From assembly GCA_964536025.1 (NCBI GenBank), contig CAZHXA010000004.1:25647-89646 (forward strand): DNA of 64,000 nt, written 5' to 3'. Positions 18,192 to 26,002 of this stretch are shown here, piece after piece. The translations under genes were made by a program, and so were the position numbers. This DNA comes from RGIG4576 sp964536025. GTDB taxonomy: Bacteria > Bacteroidota > Bacteroidia > Bacteroidales > Muribaculaceae. The notes under the pieces were generated by a model. That model had not been told where the DNA came from and did no database searches. It saw nothing but the letters and a program-made list of their open reading frames with translations. Position 1 is the first letter of the stretch; every line of letters begins with the position of its first letter.

Positions 18192-18696
18192 CAAATAATC
18201 AATAATATCATAATATCTCTCAACAGTGGAAAGCTTTCTGTGACAGAAAGCTTTTTGTGCTTTTAATAGAATACATTAATTTAAAATGGTGATAATTGTG
18301 TACACGAATGGGTGTAATAAAGCATAGCCCGGCTTCAAACAGTCATGCTATGCTTAAAAAAAAAACTATAATAAGAAAGCTTTGATAAATCGTTTTAAAT
18401 TGCACTTATAGAATAATTAGCTTTTTCTTTTTTTACATTGTTTTGTGATGTTTTTCGAAGTAAAATACCACCATTATTCTGTTTAAATTTTCCCCTAAGG
18501 CATTAAGATGTAATTCAGGGCTACTACTCTTAATGAAAACCTCAAAAAAACAGTTTGCCATTAATCTGAGCGAGAAGCCCATTACAAATTTAAACCATAG
18601 AAATATAATAAAGAAAAACATAATACCTTTAATTTAGTCAAATAACAAAGAATTTAGCTAACTTTATACCTTAAAAACAGTCAAAATGAAGTTTTT
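18192..18696. other. 505-bp intergenic region
   Basis: Holds the terminator at 18230-18255, a second inverted repeat AGCATAGC (18321-18328) / GCTATGCT (18347-18354) with an 18-nt loop and an A-run after it, and about 250 bp of AT-rich DNA in which I see no convincing gene. A TAACTTTA near-consensus -7 box at 18659-18666 may serve the regulator gene. Confidence 0.6.
18230..18255 (+). terminator. Terminator after the NlpC/P60 gene
   Basis: AAAGCTTTCTG (18230-18240), loop TGA, CAGAAAGCTTT (18244-18254) leading into a T-run. Confidence 0.8.
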
Positions 18697-19710
18697 ATGA
18701 ATATTAAAATGTCATTTACAGCATTATCGGCTTTATTGAAGCGGTTGCTGGATAAAGAAACTTCGGTCATGGAAAAGCATCGCATGATTATGTTGCTTTT
18801 TTGTTATATTCCTATTTGTGTGCTTGATATTATAGCTAATTTGGTGGGAATTTCAGGGCCTCCGTCAGTTTTCTTCAATTATACACATGCGTTGTTTCTT
18901 CTGTTGTTTGCTATTTCGTTATTTTTATTTTTTACGAGCAAAATTACAGTATCAACATGCCTTTCATTGTGTACGCTTGTGTGTCAAATGATAGTGTCGG
19001 TAGAAATGATTTATTGTGCATATAATTCATCGGAATATCATCTAATGTTGATTATTGCCAATATGGTGCTATTGTCGATAAATATGATGTTTTCAATGTC
19101 GGTATTTATGAAAATAAACACGATGATACTTGGAATTATGACAATAGGGGTATATGTTGCTTGTATGCTCATTACAGGCGATACATCATTGCAAAGTTTC
19201 TTGATTGTGTTTGTTATTTCTTTTTTGTTTATTGCAGTCATAGGTTTACTTATGGCAAAGGTTTCTTATATGGTAGAAAAAGAGAATAAACAATTGAAAA
19301 AGGACGAGGCTGAAGTTCTAAGTATTCTGCGACTTAAAAAAGAAGAGGTAAAAGCTTATATATCTTTGGCTACTGAAAAGTATTCAAACGATGGGACACA
19401 AGTGTTATTGGAACGGCTTGATAAAAAGACACGATATAATTTATTGGCTAATGTTGAGGCGTATATGAAGTCACGTGAAACCGAATTAAAGAAAGTTGAA
19501 GCATCTTTTCCCGATTTTACTCCTTCCGAAAGAGATATTTGTCGCTTGATTCTTCAAAATAAAAAATTAGGGGAAATTTGTACTATTTTAGGTAAGACCG
19601 AAACAAACGTTAATAGTCAGCGTGCAAATATGCGAAAAAAATTAGGATTACAATCATCCGATAATTTGTTGGAAAAGTTGCAACAACGTCTTAATCAAAA
19701 CGCATTGTAG
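18697..19710 (+). CDS. Membrane-anchored LuxR-type transcriptional regulator
   Basis: 337 residues. Six predicted membrane helices fill ~28-195 (e.g. MLLFCYIPICVLDIIANLV; FLLLFAISLFLFF; FLIVFVISFLFIAVIGLL), then a charged coiled coil at ~200-275 (EKENKQLKKDEAEVL) and a C-terminal HTH at ~275-325: FTPSERDICRLILQNKKLGEICTILG-(...)-NVNSQRANMRKKLGL, the LuxR/GerE layout with the recognition helix NVNSQRANM. It looks like a one-piece membrane sensor and DNA-binding protein; the signal and target genes are unknown. No response-regulator aspartate domain or kinase is adjacent. I do not recognise a named family beyond Bacteroidales helix-turn-helix regulators. Confidence 0.8.
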   Translation: MNIKMSFTALSALLKRLLDKETSVMEKHRMIMLLFCYIPICVLDIIANLVGISGPPSVFFNYTHALFLLLFAISLFLFFTSKITVSTCLSLCTLVCQMIVSVEMIYCAYNSSEYHLMLIIANMVLLSINMMFSMSVFMKINTMILGIMTIGVYVACMLITGDTSLQSFLIVFVISFLFIAVIGLLMAKVSYMVEKENKQLKKDEAEVLSILRLKKEEVKAYISLATEKYSNDGTQVLLERLDKKTRYNLLANVEAYMKSRETELKKVEASFPDFTPSERDICRLILQNKKLGEICTILGKTETNVNSQRANMRKKLGLQSSDNLLEKLQQRLNQNAL

Positions 19711-19798
19711 TGAAATAGTTACAAAAAATGTATCAATAGAGTGTTTTTCTTCTCCATGTTGAAAATTTCGTGTAATTTTGTAAAAAAATAAAGTAATT

Positions 19799-20722
19799 AT
19801 GAGACAACCAAACAACAAAAATAATGTAAGACGTGAAAATCGTCCCGATAACATAAAAACATGGACTATAAACGAAGATGGTTCTATTCTTGATATTGCA
19901 GCAATGATTTTAAAAGATCATACGCCTACAAAATTGAAGTCCATGCTTCGTCATAATCAATTTGCTATAAATAATACGCCAACAACTCGTTATGACGCTG
20001 AAGTTCATAAAGGGAATACGTTTTCTGTGAATTTTGATCAATCATTCAAGGTTTTTAAGCATCCTCGTGTGGAGTTGGTTTATGAAGATGAGCATATTCT
20101 TGTAATTAACAAAGGGTATGGTTTGCTATCAATGGGAACCGATAATAAAAAGGATGGTACAGCTTATAGTATAATGAGAGAATATGTGAAATATCATAAT
20201 CCGTTGGCTAAAGTGTTTATCGTTCATAGGCTCGATAGAGATACTTCCGGATTGATGATGCTTGCAAAGACGGTACAAGCGAAGGATATTATGCAGCATA
20301 ATTGGAATAATATGGTGCTTAATCGCAAGTATGTAGCCGTTGTAGAAGGACTCGTTGAACAAAAAGAGGGTGTTGTAAAAAGTTATCTTGCCGAAAATTC
20401 AAAATATGAAGTGTATTCAACCGAAGACCCTTCAAAAGGTCAACTTGCAGTAACTCGATATAAATGTCTTAAAGCAAGTAAATCATATTCTATGATGGAA
20501 GTTGAACTTGATACGGGTAGAAAGAATCAAATTCGTGTGCATATGAAAGATTTGGGGCATCCAATAGCCGGCGACCGAAAATATGGAGCTGCTCACAGTC
20601 CTATCAATCGTTTGGCTTTGCATGCACAGACACTTCGTTTCGTTCATCCTATAACACGCCGTGAGATGAACTTCAGTACCCCTATACCTATACGTTTTCG
20701 TTCGCTTGTAAAAGGATGTTGA
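19799..20722 (+). CDS. RluA family pseudouridine synthase
   Basis: 307 residues. N-terminal S4-like region (~20-85: ILDIAAMILKDHTPTKLKSMLRHNQFAINN, read in parts) then the RluA catalytic domain at ~90-300. The catalytic aspartate is in HRLDRDTSGLM near residue 145; later motifs RKYVAVVEG and GRKNQIRVHMKDLGHPIAGDRKYG (in parts) are intact. It isomerises uridine in rRNA or tRNA; which site cannot be told. A TAATTTTG -7-like box is at 19773-19780, 18 nt before the ATG, without a clear -33 box. It converges on the PCMD gene, 37 nt away. Confidence 0.92.
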   Translation: MRQPNNKNNVRRENRPDNIKTWTINEDGSILDIAAMILKDHTPTKLKSMLRHNQFAINNTPTTRYDAEVHKGNTFSVNFDQSFKVFKHPRVELVYEDEHILVINKGYGLLSMGTDNKKDGTAYSIMREYVKYHNPLAKVFIVHRLDRDTSGLMMLAKTVQAKDIMQHNWNNMVLNRKYVAVVEGLVEQKEGVVKSYLAENSKYEVYSTEDPSKGQLAVTRYKCLKASKSYSMMEVELDTGRKNQIRVHMKDLGHPIAGDRKYGAAHSPINRLALHAQTLRFVHPITRREMNFSTPIPIRFRSLVKGC

Positions 20723-20759
20723 TATGGAGCAATGTGGTATAATGATAAGGATTTATGGC

Positions 20760-21725
20760 TTAATACTGTAAAGCCATATTGTCGACCCATAAAGTCATTC
20801 CTACCGTTCCTGTATATGCTGTTCCACATCCTGAAGAAGCCATTATAAGCATGTGTGTGGGAGTGGCATTTTCATTGTCCCAACCTTCTTCAACTACAGG
20901 AACCATTTTGCCTTTGCTGTTGCGAGCATAATAAGAACGGTCTTGAGGTATTAAACCCATATAAGATTTATAGTCGGTGCGTTGGGTTATGTTACCATAC
21001 CAAACTTCAATTTTGTGTCCGTTAATCCAATCGGCTGTCGATTTATTGTAACGTTGGCGTCCTGTGCCTACACGCAAGGCGTGAATGTTTCCGTCGCTGT
21101 CTTCCCATCGGCGTTGTAAGATGATAAAGACTTCTGCATTATCGCCACCGTTTAATTTCTTTTGAGAGCCAAAACCGCTTGAATATATCATTTTATTGTC
21201 GGATGGAACGCTTACTTTATAGTCGAAAACGAGATGTGTTGGTCGCTTGGAAAAAGGTATGCCCATTTCCATTTTGCTATAAGGATTTTTTGTGCTTGAT
21301 ATAGGTTCTATCATTTCCCCAAGGAAAATACTGCCCGAAACAAGAACTTTCATATTAATTAAACCAAGAGCCTTAACGCTTTCCAAGATTGTGGTCATTT
21401 TAACGCAATTATTGCCGGCGGAACGAGAGTCTTTAAATACGGCATTACTACATTTTGTAATACCTACTACTTTTGCCATGACATTAGAAGTTCCCCATGG
21501 AGAGCCACCTTCATTAGTGTAAGGAATATCTCCCTTAATGGTTTTATTAGGACCTATTTCATAAAGGGTTTTGGTGTTTCCTCCTATTATTGAAGACTCT
21601 TTAATTTCTCTTATTACCCAAGAATTAAAATCTCCAAAAGCGATTTTTTCGAGATTTCCGGCATGTACGCATGTAGGTAAAGCAATAACTAAAGTAATTA
21701 AAAATATAAGGCTTTTTTGTTTCAT
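20760..21725 (-). CDS. PCMD domain (putative carbohydrate metabolism) secreted protein
   Basis: 321 residues from the ATG at 21725. A longer frame to 21761 would use TTG inside a TAACTTTG -7 box, so it is rejected. Signal peptide MKQKSLIFLITLVIALPTCVHA. The mature protein matches the PCMD family of Bacteroidetes: FGDFNSWVIREIKES, a central HLVFDYKVSVPS and the C-terminal MLIMASSGCGTAYTGTVGMTLWVDN (in parts), a jellyroll of carbohydrate-binding type. No catalytic residues are known. Usually such proteins accompany polysaccharide loci; here it stands alone. Function unknown. Confidence 0.8.
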   Translation of the reverse strand: MKQKSLIFLITLVIALPTCVHAGNLEKIAFGDFNSWVIREIKESSIIGGNTKTLYEIGPNKTIKGDIPYTNEGGSPWGTSNVMAKVVGITKCSNAVFKDSRSAGNNCVKMTTILESVKALGLINMKVLVSGSIFLGEMIEPISSTKNPYSKMEMGIPFSKRPTHLVFDYKVSVPSDNKMIYSSGFGSQKKLNGGDNAEVFIILQRRWEDSDGNIHALRVGTGRQRYNKSTADWINGHKIEVWYGNITQRTDYKSYMGLIPQDRSYYARNSKGKMVPVVEEGWDNENATPTHMLIMASSGCGTAYTGTVGMTLWVDNMALQY

Positions 21726-21758
21726 CTTTTTGTAGTAATAAAAAAGTAAATTTGCCTG

Positions 21759-21766
21759 CAAAGTTA
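21759..21766 (-). promoter_or_regulatory. -7 box of the PCMD gene
   Basis: TAACTTTG on the minus strand (21766-21759), 34 nt before the ATG at 21725. A CAAA (-33 TTTG) is at 21793-21790 but with a 23-nt spacer. Confidence 0.45.
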
Positions 21767-21841
21767 AACAAAAAAACGTTTAAGAAGTTCAAAGTAAGAG
21801 AAAGTAACCTATTAAGGTGTGAAACGAACCAAATAAACTGC

Positions 21842-23128
21842 TTAAGGCTGTTTTGATGCCGCTTGTGAAAGTAATCGGTGACCTATTGTACAATATAAAC
21901 ACTTACGAGTGTCGCAATATTCTTTTTTTGCTTGTATCAGAGCTTGTGAAGATAGTGCATCTTCGCATTTAACGCCTGCACGCACAAATGATTCTACAAT
22001 CGAATTTTTTTCGGGTCTTAACGATTCGAGAAGTGATATGGCACGGTCGGAGGTGTCGTAATTTCCGGTTATAGATGAATAAGTATAATATAATGGTGCC
22101 ACTGTGTTGATTAGTATAATGTCTATCGAGCTATTGCCTATTGCACGCTGTGAGCGAGATGCTCCATCACCGAATGAATAATGGTTAGCCCAATAGCCAC
22201 TTAGTTCAATCAAGAATAATTCTCGCAATGCTTTTTCATCTTTTGCTTGGAGAATATTTTCCATTAATCGGAAACCGTCTACTATGTAGTGTGCAAGCAT
22301 GGCTATGCGACGGTGTGGAAAATTTTGTGGTCTTATTCTAAACGATTTCCATGCTTCAACATTCATTGGCACAAGAGAAAATTTATTTGATAAAAAGGCG
22401 TATTCATTACATAATTGTTGATAGTAGGCATCGTGTGGATATAGTTTATTGTCAAGCATGCCGGCTTGTCCGAAGAGTAGAGCCTCTATTTGAAACAAGG
22501 AATCGCAATGCTTATGTAATAATCTTAGTGGGGTACGTCTTGCAAGACGTTCAAAGGCATCATTATTTATGCCGAACCCCAAGTTTCTCGATAATGTCAC
22601 ATAGCACACATCTTCCCAACTTCCTTGAAAGGATTCGTATAATGTGTGTATGCGTTCCGATTTTGATTGTAAGCGTTCAAACGCGAGTGTTTGTATCCAT
22701 TCGGCAAAGATAATGGAGGGTGTTTCTTTTAGCTGTTTTGCACATGGTAAAGAAGATGTTGAATTTACCAATTCGGCATATTTTTGATGAAAATTACGAT
22801 TGTAGTTTAAAACCATTTGGGGGATAAGTTCCCCATTACTTCTATATACCGGGGCGTCATCTTTTTCTACAACATGGAGTATCACCGAATCATAGGCTTT
22901 GTCTTTGTCGTGCTTGTGTCGTTTCCAGTCGGAAGCCCTCATGTGAATTTCTACATTGCCAACCCATAAATTTCCATCAATCTCAATTTTTGCATTGAAA
23001 AAATCTGGACCGGAATCGGTATTTATGCTGCCGGTATCAATTACACGAACTTTTCGACCATCTACCGTTGACATATCGGTTAAATTCCAAAGTCGATGTT
23101 GCCAAATGTATTGCATGAGTTTTTCCAT
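21842..23128 (-). CDS. DUF2851 family protein
   Basis: 428 residues, no signal peptide. It matches DUF2851, a family found widely in Bacteroidetes: early motifs YIWQHRLWN, VIDTGSINTDSGPDFFNAKI, GNVEIHMRASDWKRHKHD, YDSVILHVVEKDD, and a C-terminal CDTRKCLYC-x-IG cysteine set. The DSGPDFFNA ... GNVEIH-x-ASDW pattern resembles a metal-dependent nuclease core, which is only a suggestion. Function not established. It is separated by 259 bp from the GH25 gene upstream. Confidence 0.9.
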   Translation of the reverse strand: MEKLMQYIWQHRLWNLTDMSTVDGRKVRVIDTGSINTDSGPDFFNAKIEIDGNLWVGNVEIHMRASDWKRHKHDKDKAYDSVILHVVEKDDAPVYRSNGELIPQMVLNYNRNFHQKYAELVNSTSSLPCAKQLKETPSIIFAEWIQTLAFERLQSKSERIHTLYESFQGSWEDVCYVTLSRNLGFGINNDAFERLARRTPLRLLHKHCDSLFQIEALLFGQAGMLDNKLYPHDAYYQQLCNEYAFLSNKFSLVPMNVEAWKSFRIRPQNFPHRRIAMLAHYIVDGFRLMENILQAKDEKALRELFLIELSGYWANHYSFGDGASRSQRAIGNSSIDIILINTVAPLYYTYSSITGNYDTSDRAISLLESLRPEKNSIVESFVRAGVKCEDALSSQALIQAKKEYCDTRKCLYCTIGHRLLSQAASKQP

Positions 23129-23387
23129 AGAGGCTTTTCACAAATATTTTCAATACAAATAAAACCATTTGTTGTGATATTAGACTAAAATTTACAACTT
23201 TTATTTGAGGTGTGAAGTTTTTTTTCCTATCATGGATGTAATTTTGCAGCAAGAATAAGGTGAATAAAATGTAAGTTGTCAACTGACCAACTATCTTGGT
23301 TGATACCAATGAAAAACACAAGAACTGAAATTTGAATTGAGAATCCGTGATTTGCTTGATATAGGCATATTTACGGATTTTCTGTTT

Positions 23388-24404
23388 TTAGTTATCTTTA
23401 TTCCTTGTACTTTTAGTGGAAATATGTATTTTAGAAGGCATATAATCCTCTTCATCTTCAATGTCGCTTCTACGATGTCTTTTTTTCTTGTCTTTGCTTT
23501 TGATATTGCGTTTATCGGCAATTTCCGTTCTTTTTTTGTGCTTAAATTGTTGTGATTGCATTTTTTTGATTTTTTCAGAACGGCTTGTTTTGAATTTAGA
23601 AGGAGTTTGCATTTTCATGGAGATGATAGGAGTGACCATTTTCACTTCAGCTATCACACTTGAGTCGCGTGGGGTGGGAGTAAAAAGAATATTGTTTAAT
23701 GTTTTTCCTTTATTGAAACGACTTTGGTCAACGTCGGTGCGTATTCCGTTTACAGAACCACAGTCGGTGAATTGCCATAGTGTATATTTCGTGCCATCAA
23801 TAAGTTCAGGTTCATTTTCAGAGTATTTGGCAATGAATAATTCATAGCCTTCATTAAATTGTGTTGATAAGTATTTGTTGTAAAAATTTGTACCTGTGTA
23901 AATTACCGGTCTCACACCGTAGTGCTGTTCAAGTAAGTCGGCGAAAAGTTTTACGCTGTCGGCAACTTGATCGGCTTGCCAATGCCCTTTTACTTCAATG
24001 TCTATAAGAGGGGCAAGATCTTGCTCGTTTTCACGACAATAATTAGTGAAATTTAAGAATTGGTCATAGATATAAGAAGTGGCACGCAAGAAATGGTAAC
24101 ACCCCACTTTCATTCCTGCCTTGCGTGCCTCTCGTATGTTATCTTCAAAAGAAGGAGATACATAAGTAGCTCCTTCGGTAGCTTTAATGTAAACAAATTG
24201 CACGTTCTCATCTTTTGACACTTTATTCCAATCGATGTACCCCTGATGGTTGGACACATCAATGCCATGGTAAATTTCGGGTAAATAATGTTCCGGTACA
24301 TAATCTTCAATGTGGTCGGTTTGTGCCTTGAGGTTGAAGAAAATAAACAAAATAGAAAGTGCCGAAACTAAAACTCTACAATATGTCCCATGCAATGTGT
24401 TCAT
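23388..24404 (-). CDS. GH25 family lysozyme with long basic C-terminal tail
   Basis: 338 residues. Signal peptide to ~27 (NLKAQ). GH25 muramidase domain at ~45-245: HGIDVSNHQG with Asp49, DENVQFVYIKATEGATY, GCYHFLRA, and the catalytic pair in PLIDIE (Asp135, Glu137); LWQFTDCGSVNGI then DVDQSRF close the barrel. The last ~85 residues are a Lys/Arg-rich, low-complexity tail (e.g. KSKDKKKRHRRS) with no domain I know; it might bind the wall or membrane. The ATG overlaps the metK stop by one base (TAATG), so translation is coupled to SAM synthetase, an odd pairing. Confidence 0.9.
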   Translation of the reverse strand: MNTLHGTYCRVLVSALSILFIFFNLKAQTDHIEDYVPEHYLPEIYHGIDVSNHQGYIDWNKVSKDENVQFVYIKATEGATYVSPSFEDNIREARKAGMKVGCYHFLRATSYIYDQFLNFTNYCRENEQDLAPLIDIEVKGHWQADQVADSVKLFADLLEQHYGVRPVIYTGTNFYNKYLSTQFNEGYELFIAKYSENEPELIDGTKYTLWQFTDCGSVNGIRTDVDQSRFNKGKTLNNILFTPTPRDSSVIAEVKMVTPIISMKMQTPSKFKTSRSEKIKKMQSQQFKHKKRTEIADKRNIKSKDKKKRHRRSDIEDEEDYMPSKIHISTKSTRNKDN

Positions 24405-25705
24405 TATTTACCAAAAGCCTTTTTGATAGCTTCTACATAATCCAATTTTTCCCAAGTAAATAATTCCACTTCGATTTCTTTGTCTCCTTCATACTTGGAA
24501 TTGAAATGTTTGGTTACAACTTGCGGAGTGCGTCCCATGTGTCCATAGGAAGCGGTTTCTTCATATATAGGAGTACGTAGTTTCAAGCGATGTTCGATGG
24601 CAGCAGGACGCATGTCGAAGATTTTGCTTAAAATTGTTGCAATTTCAGAATCTTCCATATCAACATGTTTAGTATCATATGTGTTTACATATAGGCTCAC
24701 CGGTTGGGCAACGCCTATGGCATAAGCTACTTGTACAAGCATTTCATCGGCAATGCCGGCTGCAACGGCATTTTTTGCAATGTGTCGTGCTGCATATGCC
24801 GCCGAACGGTCAACTTTCGATGGGTCTTTCCCAGAGAATGCACCACCACCGTGTGCACCTTTACCTCCATAAGTGTCTACTATGATTTTACGACCTGTAA
24901 GCCCTGTGTCACCGTGAGGACCTCCGATAACGAATTTCCCGGTTGGGTTTACATGAAGAATCAAGTTGTTGTCAAAAAGAGCACGAGTTTCTTCACTCAA
25001 GTTGCTTAGAACGCGAGGCAAAAGAATGTTTTCTACATCATTTTTGATGGTGTCAAGCATTTTTTTGTCGGCATAATCTTGTGCTTCTTTGCTATTATCG
25101 TTTGGCAAAATGAATTCATCATGTTGGGTGCTTATTACTATTGTGTGGATACGTGCGGGTTTATTGGTGTCGCCGTTATATTCCACAGTAACCTGACTCT
25201 TTGCATCGGGACGTAGATATGTCATGACTTTTCCCTCTTTGCGTATTGCTGCCAATTCAATGAGCAGAGTGTGTGCAAGAGAAAGGGATATTGGCATGTA
25301 TTCCGGAGTTTCATTGGATGCGTAGCCGAACATCATACCTTGGTCGCCTGCTCCTTGTTCTTCGGCATTTTCACGTTCAACACCACGATTAATATCCTGT
25401 GATTGTTCATGTAGTGCAGAGAAGACACCGCATGCGTCGGCATCAAATTTATATTCACTCTTGTTGTAACCAATTCTGTTTATGACCTTTCTTGTTACTT
25501 CCATAAGGTCTATATAAGCATTGGATTTTACTTCTCCGGCAATTACAACTTGTCCGGTTGTAACAAGGGTCTCACAAGCAACTTTTGAATTAGGGTCATA
25601 CGCCAAAAAGCGGTCAAGAAGAGCGTCGCTTATTTGGTCGGCAACTTTGTCGGGGTGTCCTTCCGACACCGATTCGGATGTGAATAAATAGTTCATCTTT
25701 TCCAT
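24404..25705 (-). CDS. metK: S-adenosylmethionine synthetase
   Basis: 433 residues, the longer form normal for Bacteroidetes. SEGHPDKVADQISDA (~14-28) is the ATP/methionine motif; DQGMMFGYA and the glycine-rich GGGAFSGKDPSKVDRS loop (~290) are intact. It makes SAM from methionine and ATP in the cytoplasm. ATG 25705 or 25696 could be the start. The gene is led by a promoter at 25838-25867 and a ~125-nt leader that can form a closed multi-stem structure (25718-25817), a candidate cis-regulatory RNA. Its 3' end is coupled to the GH25 gene. Confidence 0.97.
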   Translation of the reverse strand: MEKMNYLFTSESVSEGHPDKVADQISDALLDRFLAYDPNSKVACETLVTTGQVVIAGEVKSNAYIDLMEVTRKVINRIGYNKSEYKFDADACGVFSALHEQSQDINRGVERENAEEQGAGDQGMMFGYASNETPEYMPISLSLAHTLLIELAAIRKEGKVMTYLRPDAKSQVTVEYNGDTNKPARIHTIVISTQHDEFILPNDNSKEAQDYADKKMLDTIKNDVENILLPRVLSNLSEETRALFDNNLILHVNPTGKFVIGGPHGDTGLTGRKIIVDTYGGKGAHGGGAFSGKDPSKVDRSAAYAARHIAKNAVAAGIADEMLVQVAYAIGVAQPVSLYVNTYDTKHVDMEDSEIATILSKIFDMRPAAIEHRLKLRTPIYEETASYGHMGRTPQVVTKHFNSKYEGDKEIEVELFTWEKLDYVEAIKKAFGK

Positions 25706-25717
25706 TTTTGTTTTAAA

Positions 25718-25817
25718 GTGGAAAAATGCAGGCTTCTACCTCGAAAATGTTGATTTTTGTTGTAGAACGCAGTTTTAGCATTTTTTTTTGTGGTTGCAAG
25801 CAGCCAAATTTTTCCAC
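25718..25817 (-). ncRNA. Structured leader RNA of metK (candidate riboswitch/attenuator)
   Basis: On the transcribed (minus) strand the 5' arm at 25817-25808 (GTGGAAAAAT) pairs perfectly over 10 bp with 25727-25718 (ATTTTTCCAC), closing an 80-nt interior. Inside it, 25805-25802 (GGCT) pairs with 25734-25731 (AGCC), and 25767-25762 (TTCTAC) with 25739-25734 (GTAGAA), extended by an A/T helix (25757-25753 with 25748-25744). The two inner pairings share one base and may alternate. Transcription should start just upstream (~25831). The core does not show the GGCAACC/GATGAA boxes of SAM-I, and I could not match SAM-II. Confidence 0.45.
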
Positions 25818-25837
25818 ATGGTTAATAATTTCGATTG

Positions 25838-25867
25838 CAAAGATAATGCTTATGCTTTAAACGCCAA
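25838..25867 (-). promoter_or_regulatory. sigma-ABfr promoter of metK
   Basis: On the minus strand TTG (25867-25865), 19-nt spacer, TATCTTTG (25845-25838). It is only 18 bp away from the divergent ppiD-like promoter. Confidence 0.75.
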
Positions 25868-25885
25868 TAAAAAGACAGTTAAAAT

Positions 25886-25916
25886 TTTGGTCTTAATACA
25901 AAAATTGGTATCTTTG
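25886..25916 (+). promoter_or_regulatory. sigma-ABfr promoter of the PpiD-like gene
   Basis: TTTG (25886-25889), 19-nt spacer, TATCTTTG (25909-25916); ATG at 26003 gives an ~80-nt leader. Confidence 0.85.
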
Positions 25917-26002
25917 CGCGCTTATCTATCGCATATATATTATATGCAATATTTTTTTGTGATTGAATTAATAGAAATAAAAATAAAAAACTAAATAATT
26001 AA

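Noticed and set aside
18433..18621. 62-codon open frame on the minus strand (MFFFIIFLWFKF...)
   Set aside because: AT-rich, no recognisable domain, no promoter or neighbours in the same direction; probably chance.
23342..23379. Hairpin AATCCGT/ACGGATT with downstream T-rich sequence as a plus-strand terminator
   Set aside because: No plus-strand gene ends before it, and in the minus direction no T-run follows; 24-nt loop is long.
25718..25817. Known SAM-I riboswitch in front of metK
   Set aside because: The conserved GATGAA/GGCAACC core is missing; only a structured leader of unknown type can be claimed.
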